64,000 nt of DNA from assembly GCA_014338405.1 (NCBI GenBank), contig JTDE01021368.1, positions 32,306 through 96,305 of the forward strand, written 5' to 3'. Shown here piece by piece: positions 12,138-24,100 of this stretch. The stretch comes from Paragonimus skrjabini miyazakii (taxonomy: Eukaryota > Platyhelminthes > Trematoda > Plagiorchiida > Troglotrematidae). Under the pieces are notes generated by a model. The model did not search any database, had not been told where the DNA came from, and saw only the letters and a list, made by a program, of their open reading frames with translations. A program made the translations under genes and the position numbers. Position 1 is the stretch's first letter. The number at the start of each line of letters is the position of its first letter.

Positions 12138-15100
12138 CTGTTTGGAAAAATGTCACAAAAGAAGGGATACAACGAAGTGAAAAGAACGAAATAACAAAAA
12201 GCCGTCTTCAAGTGGTAGGCCTACAATTTAACAAAAAAGGGTAGTAATCAGAAAAATAGGAACGGCAGTTTGTGCTCAGTTTTCGGGCTATGTATGGACC
12301 ACATAGCTCACCAAGACCCTGGTTACAGAAGAGAGCGGCTAATAGAGTACAATGCCTTGAATAAGTGACTGCGTTTTCTAGAAGTACACCAGTGAAAACC
12401 ACAAGACTATCTTCTACACAACATNNNNNNNNNNNNNNNNNNNNNNNNNNNNNNNNNNNNNNNNNNNNNNNNNNNNNNNNNNNNNNNNNNNNNNNNNNNN
12501 NNNNNNNNNNNNNNNNNNNNNNNNGCAACTGAATTATTCGACTGCAAGACTAGGTGTCTTGATGCTGATTGTTTGAGTTTAGACAAAACTCGAGGTAAGT
12601 ACTGTTAGTACGCTTTCTTTCATGTCTAAACTAGGGCTGCTACTTCACAACTGTATGACAGTTATGGACCAGTAGTAACCATTATCGTATTGTTAGCGAG
12701 ATTGACGGGGATGAGTGAAAAAATAGCACGCATAAATAGAAAGGTTTTGGCTTAGATGTTATACTGTGTAATTTACGTGGCTGCATGCTGTCAGGTTATA
12801 GCTGGAACACTCGAGGTGTGAATCCATGCAATTCACAGGAACTGTCGTGAATGTTGCCAAAACAATAGTGTGTTGTCCATGTATTAATCAGAAAGGAAAC
12901 TCACAGATCTTACAAACAAGGATCTATTGGCGAGATATTACAATTTACGGAGTAATCTTTTCAATAGGCGGGTGCTTGTTGGTCAACACGAACACACACT
13001 TACCCACATAGAAATCAACGCAAAATAGTGTAAGAAGCGGTGGTCCTCAAGATAACAGCTATCATCAGTTTCATAGCTATCGTCTAGACAAAGTCAGGAA
13101 AGGAGTGCTGATTGACGTACGTAATACAAACGATATCATTCATTTGAATGAATAACCATAGGTATGGATAGATTGACAACATGCAGGTGTCGACTTCATC
13201 AGAACGTGCTAGCTCAAAAATAATATGACAGAAGAAGCAGAATGAATGTAACATATGCGAGACAACGAAACAATGTGATCGTTTAAAAACTATGAAACCA
13301 GAAGGAGTTATTTATTTGAGACTATTAGTGGCTAATGGCTACCATTAGAAATGATGCCATTGTGCGTATAACCCAAACTGACGACTGATTTCCGAAACAT
13401 TGACACCGGAGTTTAAACAATTACACTGGATTAACTGAGCAGCCAGGACAGGTAGATAAAAAGTGTGGCCACAACACTGTCCGGTTCAAACCGACCTTGA
13501 GACTTTCAAGTACCTATCCCACAAACTGCGCCTGCATGACGTTGGTAAAGCTAACAACGTGAAGTACTAATCAAACACTCAGTTAACCTAAAATCGTTTT
13601 AAAGTGGGAATCAAAGAAAATAACGTAATCATAATCAAAACAGGATGTTCAATCAAAACAACAGTTCAGTCGAAATGACAAACTCGTGATGTGGAGAACT
13701 TACTTACAAACAACCACCACGAGCTGTTTGCTATTCGACGATGCTCCAGATGATAATTTCACAGATAAGGTTCGAAAATATTTAGTCATTCCAAGTGCTT
13801 CAGAACGCGCCTTGTAAAGTCACTGTTGAGAGCTTCATCGAAATTGTTGTGATTACGTATACTTAAATTCGGATGTGAAAACATTAGTCCGAAACAGAGT
13901 CTCGTAGTTTAAGACTTACGAGAATCTTCGCCAAATCAAGACATTTCTGGCGGCAAAGGATATTTACCTGAAGAGTAACGGTTACTCAAGTAGGGTGACA
14001 AAGACAGCAGTTATTTTGATATCATGAAACATGTGCACTCTGGACGGATGACCTTTAAATATTCGACCATCGATATTTGTGTACATCGCACGAACTGGAT
14101 GACAATGAACGAAGAGTAATGATGAGGTCATGCAGCGGATATTTGGCAGTGAGGGTCGGGCTAGTTCAATGGTTATCTTCAAGGGTGTAGTCGCAAAGAT
14201 GGTTGAATCATGACATAAAAATGTCAACTAATCGTAAACAACTATGAACGCTAATTAACAACGTCGCAACCAACTAATGCACGAAACAAAAAATCTGAGT
14301 AAGCAAATGAAGGCAGTTATTAGTAGACTAGAAAAGGCAGACAGCTTCATAATTCATACGGGTTGTGACTGAGAAGGGTAAAGAAGACAACAGGCAATCA
14401 TCATCATCGATTGACTACTTTGATTAGGAGGTGATGACAGCCAAATACAACAGACAACGAAAATCGAAAAGCTGTCCAACAGAGACCGCCACACACACAC
14501 ACTGGAAGTTCAATCTCTTGTTTACACGATGTAGTGGACAGTCTGATGTTCACTGTTCCAAGTTAGACGTATGGAGTTAGGTGGATCAGGTCGCACGTCC
14601 ACTCTCGTTTTTAACTTCACACGAAGACTGTTACTTCACAGTGTTGTAACCACAAAAGATGCTTGGCCTGAGAATTCGTTAAATGCGCAAACTCCCGTAC
14701 AGGACATGTCAAAAATTAAACCACAAACGCGCACACTCATTTGCACGGCAGACATGCATTCACATACAACGGGTGACAGTACGTTGTCATTCGCCTTGGT
14801 GGAACTTCTGCTATAGCGCGTACGCACTATTCCGACAGTTCCTTCTTGTCCGTCGTCTTCTTGGTGTTCGGAGCTTGCCCTTTTGTTCCTGAATGTCGCC
14901 TGTAGGTAATATATTACTTATGAGTAGTATACTACTCACGACGAAACTACCTGTCCTACAACACTCCTCCCCCTTTTAAGGTTCTTTGGTTCCTCTGCAT
15001 CTATTGACGAATCCTCTCCGATCGACGCGGTGTTTCCTCCAAGATTATTGATCTTCTGGTTCGCTGCGCCGGCATCTCGTGCCACGTTGCTAATTCGCCG

Positions 15101-18100
15101 GCATGCACTCGTTTCGTCTCCTCGACCCTCTTGATCATGTATACTGGGCCTCGTCTGGAGATTATCAAATACGGACCTTTCCATTTAGGCAGAAGTCTTC
15201 TTGATCCTGGACCGATGGCGCCCGTGTTCCAATGATCTCGATACTTCACCCGTTCTCCTAGGTTGAATATTCTAGTTTTGCCGAGCCGTTGCCTTGCGGA
15301 TTGCTCCCTCGTACGTGCCTGCGATGCTTTCAGATTTCGTTTGGTTCTTTCTCATTCGGCAACCAATTCTTTAGTGGAAACAATGTACTCTGGCCATATT
15401 CCAATGTCCTGATCCACAGGAAGTCGAGGGATTCTACCGTACATCAGTTGAAATGGGGATTTCTTCGTATTCGCCTGCACAGACGCCCGATGGGCAAATA
15501 ACATCAGTGGCAACGCAGACTCCCAGTCGCCTCCTTTGGCTGATAACCATTCTTTGACCGTCCGGATGGTACGATCAGTTAGGCCGTTCGTTTGTGGGTG
15601 ATATGGTGTCGTTCGGATGCGCTTGATTCTCAGTTGTATGCTTGTTCGAATCTCATAGTTTTCAAAGCATGGTCGCTGATCCGTCAAGATCGCTTTTGAT
15701 ACGCCGTGGTTTGCTACGATGTGCTTCATCACCATGTCCCCAAACGTAGACGCTTTTTGATTCGGAACGCCAGTTGCTTCGATCCAACGGGTGAAGTGTT
15801 CCGTCATGACCAGAACGTACTGGTTACCGCGGGCGCTTAGTGGAAATGGGCCCATAAGGTCTATCGACCACAGTTCACCGATTTCGGAGACTGGTATTGG
15901 CTGTAAGGGCTATTGGGCTCCTCTGTTGTCGCCTTTCAGTAACTGGTACTGTTGGCATGCAAGCACTTAAGCTGTCACATCCTCTTTCATATTCGGCTAA
16001 TATGCTCTTTTATGCAGCAGATCGTATGTCCTAGTGCATCCGGTGTGTGCCATTTCATGACAGTCTGCTACCAGTTTCTTCCTCAGTTGTCTCGGGATGA
16101 CTACCACGCAAGGGCGTCCGACGCAACGCTGCCACGGCAATACGCCCGTACTGTTTAAGCCCACTCTTCTCCATTGGGATGCGATTATCTTCAGCCCTTC
16201 ATCCTTAGTATTTGTGTGGATCCTCACGCCCCTTGCCAGCGCTTCAATCACCTTCCGGAGGACCTTGTCCTGATGTTGTAGACGCAATAGTGTTTGTGGG
16301 TCCTGCTCCATTACTAAGCTGTTGACACCAAAAGTCACTTTGGGGAGTTCGTCGTCTATCTGCGGTCGAGAAAGAAAATCCGCGACGCAATTGCTCGAAC
16401 CAGGCACATGATCGATCGTGAAGTCATATTCCTGTAAACGCAATGCCCATCGGGCTAATTTGTCTCTCGGGTCCCTCGCAGTCCTGATCCACTCTAGGGG
16501 TTTGTGATCCGTCTCCATGTGGAACTGTTGACCCAACAGATACGGTCTCCACTTGTCCAGTATCCAGACAATTGCCAAACATTCCTTTTCAAGATGAACC
16601 GGTATCATGCGGGATCCGTGAGGTCGATATGTTCCGGTTGTTGGTATTTCATGTGCAATCCAGTTGCAGAATCCGTAGGGATCATCGTCGTTCGTGAATA
16701 CTTCCGCATATTTCTCGACCGTGGACTGGAGCAAGGAGGCTGTGCAAATGGGGGTATATACCTTGCGTAGATGATTGATGCTATCCTATCGCTCTCCTGT
16801 GAGTGTCAGGAAGCCATACCGGGTTGACAACCTTTTGGGCTTCAAGTCAATCACGGCATCTGCTGCAGCAAGGAAATCGGCTCCAAGGATCGTTTGCCTG
16901 GTTTCTGGGGACATAATGAAACGATGCTTTATGATATGGCAGCCGATAAGATCATCACGGATGTCGGTTCTACGTTTTGCTTTTCTGCACGAGTAATCAA
17001 CGAAATAACCGCCCCTGTATCGACTAAACACTGTTCTATCTCTCTGTCAACTCCAATCCCTGTGTGTACGGCCCTCTTCCCAATCGCTCCCTTTACTAGT
17101 TGGCCCGCCCAACAAAAACAACAATCATGAAACACTATTTTTAGACCTCTTAAACCGCCGGATTGGGCAATCCTTCTTCCAGTGTCCTTTATCCCCACAA
17201 ACGGAGCAGCCTCCCAGTTGATCGTTCTTCCGTGATGTTACTCTCAAGACAGCTACATCCGCTGCGAATTGTTCCATTGTTTTCTGCATTTCTTCCAGTG
17301 TCTTCCTGTCCGTATTGCCGTTTGCACCCACTGAGGCCACGGACCTTACTGCCAAATCCCCCGTCGCCTTCGTAAGCTCATCAAGGTCCATCGGCCGGGC
17401 GATATGGGTAATACGGACTTGGTCGCCAACCGTCATCGGGAGACCTTCAATAAACTGCTTCGTTAACAACTGCCGTCGTGATTCTCGATCCAATCCTGGC
17501 AGAGCCCTGTCCAGCAAACCTTGCAGAGTGGCGCCAAACACGGATGGATCAGATCCTTGTCCAAGCCTGGTGACCTTGAACCGCCGCATGGCCTCCTGGC
17601 GGTCGGCCAGGCTGTCAAACACATCCACCAGCGCCTCCTTCACAGCGACCCACCCCATCTTCGCATTACGTCCAGCACCGCCTTCGCCCTGCCCTTCACC
17701 AGCATCCACATGACAGCCAGCTTCCCACGGTCGGTCTCGACTCCGATCACCTCGGCCACGTCCTCCAGGAACGTCCAGGCGTCTTCATCTTCGAATGGCT
17801 GCGGCCAGGGTATCTTCATCCTCGTGTTCGTCACGGCACCAGTTAGTTGTGACCACAAAAAAACGCGGAAACTCCCGAACAGGTCGTCAGAAATCAAACC
17901 ACAAACGCGCACACTCATTTGCACGGCAGACATGCATTCACATACAACGGGTGACAGTACGTTGTCATTCGCTTTGGTGGAACTTCTGCTATAGCGCGAA
18001 CGCACTATTCCGATAGTCCCTTCTTGTCCGTCGTCTTCTTGGCGTTCGGAGTTTGCCCTTTTGTTCCTGAATGTCGCCCGTGGGTAATATACCACTTGTG

Positions 18101-21100
18101 AGTAGTATACTGCTCACAACGAAACTGCCTGTCATACAACACACAGTTGTATGACGTATTATGTCAAGGATGATGCAGAAAATAGCGAGCGCAAATATGA
18201 GAGGTTGCTGTGCACCACACCATACGATATACACTGCTGCATGCAGTCGGGTCGGAAACAGAAAAGATATCATATAGCAGTGTAAACGCGAATCCACACT
18301 GTTTAGAGGGATTTCTGTCAGTGTTGTTGCAAGTACAACCTACCACCGACGCAATGCGCCATACACGTCGAAACGTACTGTACGGCAAAAGAGATGGCAA
18401 CGTGCTCATAAAACTGTCCACTCACGGAAAACGACCATACTCAATTGCTGCTCACCAGACTGGTGTAGTGCAGAGTTATAAACATACAATTACGGTTATC
18501 GAAGAGTTACGTCAGCGCGACGGTAGCGCTTTTAAATAAGCGACGATACACAATTCGTGGTTACCTGGAAGAATAACCGGCAAAGATGGTAGTTGCAACA
18601 GCTCTGTTATGCGGTAAGAACAGTTCAGCTCATCACCTGATCACCGGTTGTGTACACTCTTTTGACATTTCCTATGGGGACCGTTAGGCTAAAGGAACGG
18701 TAACGTAACTATTCAACACGTCCACGAGCATAAATAAGCATGCCTGAGAACGGGGGCTCCGTAGTCAGTGAACGCCGTTTTTACGGTCATCTTGTTGATA
18801 CAATGCCAAGTAGATTCTTCTTCTGAATGTTAAGACTAGTCGGACAACTGATTCGGAAGATTGCAATAGGTTGAGATCAACCCAAGTACGTAAATACAAC
18901 TAATTGCTATGGAAATTTTAACTGCTTTGGTAAGTTAAGGTGTCTATCAGATAACTGTTTTCTGATTTAGAACCTCATAAACAGTGGGAGTATGCACATA
19001 ACTTTGCACTGGTAAGGAAGTACTTAAAAATAGAACCTTTAAAAACTACACATCAACCATGAGTGATTGATCTGTGAGATAAAGTGATGTGCAAAGAGCA
19101 AGCTGACGGATGTAATGACTGAGTTACTCAATTGAAATTGACCGAGAAAACAGCAGGAGCTAGTGGTTTAAAAAAATGATGAAGCGCTGTGCATGACAAA
19201 ACTGCACGAATCAGAAATGCAGATGAGAATCACGGGAAGATCACCTGCTGATTAAAACAAACAATTTCTTAGCAGGATGTTCATGCTTACATATATACAA
19301 GCACATAACAGAAAACCAATGCGAATTGGTACCCACGTGACTATCAATCGATGAAAGCAACACTAGGCATGTAGTGAGAAGAAACACCTATGTAGTGTTA
19401 AAAAAAACATAAATATTACTACATCGTATCACACTAAAGCCCTCGAAGAATTAAACATATAACCGTTCCCACACAGCTAATAATAGAAGGCGGATCTGTT
19501 GTTTTTGTAAAGACAAGGAAATGATTTGGCAAGACGGGAAGAAGCATGTCAGCAAAACCATTATGCTCCTACCAGCTACTGGAATAAGTGAAACTAAAAA
19601 AGAGTAACAGACCAAACCATTTTGGATAACCTGAATCTAAAGGGTTTGTAAACAACCGAAAATGAACAGGAAAAACGAAAACAGAAGTAAAACGATAGTC
19701 TCAAAGTCTAACTATTTTCAGCATGCTCGGACATCTTTTGATCAATTGATACGATGCGACGTACTCGTGGAATATCAGCGATGGATGTCAGACAAATTGA
19801 ATGACAGCTCAAACAATCATGAACGTATGTCTTGACCGAATAAAGAGAAGAACAACCGGTATTAACAGCAACAGTGAGCTACAAAGCCATACCGAAAGGT
19901 TCAAAATCTCCCTGATGGATCCGACTATTTACTCTTGACATCTGTAAACTAATCCACACAAAACTCCTCAAAAATCTACTTTGGATTACACTAACATGAT
20001 CAGCAAATATAATGTTAGTTACACGATTAAGGTTTCATAGTGTACAGAAAAGCAGTGTGGGTATCAGAAACTACTAGAAGTTATGATGAAGCACATGAGA
20101 CAAACTGAAGGTTATGTGATGCAATGATGTTTAGGAAAAACGGAGCTGCAATAAACATTGTTCAGTTCGACAGCGAATAAGAAATCGTACGGTAAAAAAA
20201 GCTGTCTTCAGGAGGTACAGAAGAAAGCCTCACTCTAGAAGCCGGGATACTCAAATAAGGTCGGCTCACCCTGAGCGTATTCTCGAGGGCCGGATTCGAT
20301 TGTGAACCTGTTTCGCATCCGTCCAAGTTTGTGATACCTAATAACCCAGGGCTTTCGTCCACTTGAGTGGTCGAGACACCACCGAGTCCCAGTTCTCGCC
20401 GAAGCTGAGCCAACCGGTTCATGAAAACTTTTGGATCCACAGAATGAGGGTCCTCATTCAGGATATCCATCCGGACGGTATCCACCAGACCGGGTTGCAT
20501 ACCGTTAAGCTTGAAGAGAGCGGAAAAATACATAGATAAACGTATTTTATGTAGAGATCATTAATTAACTGGCTAAATGTGATACGTTTTAAACAGTGAC
20601 AACAATATCCAGGTAAGTTAGTTTTGAAAACTGAGCAAAGATCGTTCCAACGGTTGCAAGGCAACACAAACAAAATGACAAAGAGTATTGACGGATTGAA
20701 ACAAACACATAGATCGAGTATTCAGGTAAAGGCACGATTACAGGCATCATATCCGACGTTGTTTGACCAGGTAATCTGAGAATGATAAGCAACGTGGTCA
20801 TGTGATATGAAGAACGCAAGGCATTATGGAGCAGACTCTGCATCATGGTTAATGTTGTTGATTGTGTAATAAACCAGCTATCAGGAGAGACCAAGCCGAT
20901 CTGACACGGTGATGAAGACGCTACATCAGTTTACTTCAACTTTTCGGGTGGGGGAGGGCAAACTAAACCAACAGTATAGATTGTACGGCTCATTACATGA
21001 GAAAGGTATAAACAATGAAACCGACAGAAATGAAGTCATGATAGCGTTACTCCACTTTGCCTGAATCTGGATGAGATGATTATGTACTTTCACGTGTTCG

Positions 21101-24100
21101 TCAGAACATGTGCGAATCACAAAGGCATTACGGATGGCAAAGGCGACGTCGATTCGGACAACTTACAGTTGGTACTTTCACTGACTGTGATATAGTTTGC
21201 TTATGTTGAAGTGTACAAGCTCCGTTAGCTCACCAGTATCCAAGTTATTCAACCCAGCTGAAAGTTCACGCTCCAAATCTGGAATGGTATTTCAGTTATT
21301 TTCATCTACCCAGTCGGCATACGTTCATTTTACTCTGCCTCGTTCGCAATGCCCGAGGCAAAGACTCTCAAACAGCATTACCGGCCGCTAAGGCAGGTTT
21401 GCAACCACACATCAAATTTCAGAAACTAACCGGTTTTTTTGTCAACAATCCCAAGTGTATATAAAATATATTTTACAAGGCCTAAAAATGTTATCAGTTC
21501 TTCACTAACCAAGATGAACCACGCGACACTACTTCGGGACTGTGAGAACTAAACCGGAGAATACAGTCCACAGGTTCATCGAGGGTACGTGATGAGGCAA
21601 CAATTGAGTTTTCGATCCAGACGACGAAGTCACTTATGTGGAAAGGTTATCGTACATAGAACAAGCCCATTGGGAAATGGGTCCATTTCTCACGCCCTTG
21701 TCGGTCCCATAAGGTGCGGACACAAACATTGCAAAAATCGTGGAAAAAATTCGGGATAAATCTCAAATGAGTAATATCTGTGTCTATTAAATAACGATAA
21801 TCTTAAAGTCAAAGCTAGTTGCTCCTGAGTGCAAAAAACGTATATGGTGTGGACAATCAGTAAGACTTCTAAAACTCTGAGCAATCGACAACTTGTAATA
21901 TGCCTGAATACTAAGCTGTTTTGGAGCTACGTAGGGGCTATCGTGTGACGGATGTAAGGTAATTGATGAAGAAACTATTTGAGAGTGTCAATCGATTCCC
22001 ATAGTTACGGCTCTCGCAACACCACGTTTTTGATGCTACGGAAAATACTAGGCTACATGTGGGTTAGACATTTTCAGGTTGCCCATAATGAATGACAAGC
22101 TATCAACACAATCGGGGCCTGAACCCCAGGTCGAGTGATTGATAATCGACAAGGAGGACTGAAGCTATATACTACTGTATAAACAGGTTTTTGATAAACG
22201 ATGCAGTGAAGTCAGATCTCATTCGGCGAAAACGCACGCATACAAAACGGTCGACGTAGAGACCTTCAATGACACAAGGCTTTGTAGATCAAGGTAAGCT
22301 CCGGAAAGCATTTGCTGAGTACACCTTCTACTAGATAGGTACGATCAATCTTTCAATCTAATCATCTAGTCAAACAATCGAAAACAATTTGTGTCGCAAG
22401 TCGATAGCACCTCACCACATTTTCCAATAACGATAATTTCCTTCAAGGTGCCATACAGTTCAGACGTTTTCTCTCTATGCTCAGTCTGATTGTCATAAGG
22501 GAACATTTCGTCTCGACCATACTAGCAACGTCATTCTGGATTGGAAATCCAATTAGTGAAAAGGGTAATATACCGACCGTTATCATAATCACCAATGTCT
22601 TATTCACTGTACCCCCTGGGCTGGGTTAGCCTCTCACTGCCAGACGAGTCAGACTTTTCGGTCATTAGCTCCGGGTAAGGTTGTGCCTTAGTCCCAACTC
22701 TGCTTAGTTTAGATTTGACGGCAGTGCACACAGTTGCTGTTCAGAACACGGAGTAGGGTGATGAAGATTAATAAAGCACGGGTGGTCACCTACTGAATAT
22801 TCGACGTCCCAAGTGGGCTACACACTTTGACGATGCGCAAGCTGTTGCGTATGACAGTACGCTATTTGCACACAGCACAGGGGAACCTTAACGACTGATC
22901 ATGACGTTTGCGACCGCGATATTCAAATTTGGCCTGCCAAAAATTCAACACTGAACTTTAATTGCACCATAGAAGCATTCCGAGACAACTTGAACAGATA
23001 AAAGGGTGGCGGTAAAGTAACCCACAGGAAACACAGAGAGACTGATGCTGATCTGCCAAGAGTTTCTCAGGAATTATCGACTGTGTTTAATAAAGATTAT
23101 GGAATTGAAACCTAAAAGTGCATTCCGTGAAACGACAGCTACGCCTCGGTTATATAATACGTACAAACGTGAGAACTACTTTACGGGAATAGTATGTGTC
23201 TTTGTGATGATGACATAACAAACATGTTGATAGAAGAATTCACATTCGTTCGTCATCCAAGATATCCACCGTTGAACGTGTACCGCAAGTTAATATAAAT
23301 TGCGTGTCACTGATCATCATAACAAAATACACCTCACACTTTCGAGGGTCATATTAGCGTCGCTTTCGGTCAGACTAGAATTTTTATTGCGGATATGAAT
23401 CACACGTACCCAATGAGATGTCTATCAGATGTAAATCTTCACCTAGTTTAAACAAGGAAGTTTTATTTTTCGGCAAGTCGGCCAGGGACCGTGACAGGGC
23501 TCATCGTATGACTCTTGTGAAGATGTCCAAAATAAGCAACAGTTTCCACTCTGAAGAAATCCTTGTTGTGTTAGACAACCGTCAAAGAGTGTCTCGTTCA
23601 GGCGAAATTGAGGGCCATCATTCCTTGTCACTGTTTATATGTGGAGAGTGACTTCCCCGGGAAACGACTGACGACAAGCAATGATCTTCACAAGCGAATT
23701 AATTCAAAAGCTAAAAGTCGTACCACGCGGTACGATGAAAGCAGAGCTAACGTACTGTTATTGACTGTGTTCGTTGGACAAGGTGATAAATGTTGATTCT
23801 CTCTGGATTATCAATCCACTAACACAGCACCTCCTAGACTGTTCATTCTCACACAACGTGTGCATGCGTCAGGAGGACAAATGCAATACGAACCCACGGA
23901 GTGGTCACATGATGGGAACTTGCTGTCTTAATCCATCAAAAATCATTACCAACAGCTTCAGTTTTGAGCCGTACCAATGGATACTGTGGCTAGGGCTGGT
24001 GTCGACCTCAAAACGTCACACCAGCAAACAAGCACAAGTGTGTGAAGAAATGATAAGCAAAAAGGATGGAGATTCACAGGAGGGCCAACAACAGTACGGA

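Larger units (their letters stand above)
14642..18141 (-). mobile_element. Ty3/gypsy LTR retrotransposon, complete ends, defective inside
   Basis: 3.5-kb element on the minus strand, in the same sense as CKAP5 and inside its last intron. Both LTRs are present (TGTTGT...ACAACA ends), flanked by the direct repeat CACAG (14637-14641 and 18142-18146). A TGG-initiated primer-binding site follows the 5' LTR and a purine run precedes the 3' LTR. Internal order on the minus strand is Gag with a CCHC knuckle, aspartic protease, remnant RT start fused to RNase H, and integrase with a C-terminal GPY-like stretch. This order (RNase H before integrase) is Ty3/gypsy. The RT palm is deleted and the frame is broken by frameshifts and at least four stops, so it cannot move by itself. 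The LTRs differ at several sites and by an indel of about 25 nt, so the insertion is not recent. Confidence 0.93.
12138..20269 (-). other. CKAP5 last intron (8.1 kb)
   Basis: Donor gtgagc, acceptor tttttccaaacag. It holds the assembly gap, the unclassified repeat at 12.6 kb and the gypsy element. Stretches 12871-14490 and 18540-20161 show nothing I can name. Confidence 0.8.

Noticed and set aside
16504..17130. Plus-strand frames over the gypsy protease
   Set aside because: Shadows of the minus-strand element genes.
17521..17994. 157-codon plus-strand frame across the gypsy gag and LTR
   Set aside because: It is antisense to gag and has no motif; long antisense frames are common opposite GC-richer coding sequence.
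18210..18539. 109-codon plus frame right of the gypsy element
   Set aside because: It overlaps the unclassified repeat and has no recognisable protein; kept only as part of that repeat.
20162..20269. Continuation of the exon 16 frame to a stop at 20162
   Set aside because: A good in-phase donor lies at 20269, and the conserved CKAP5 C-terminus is found in matching phase at 12.0-12.1 kb; the extension shows no conservation with the family.
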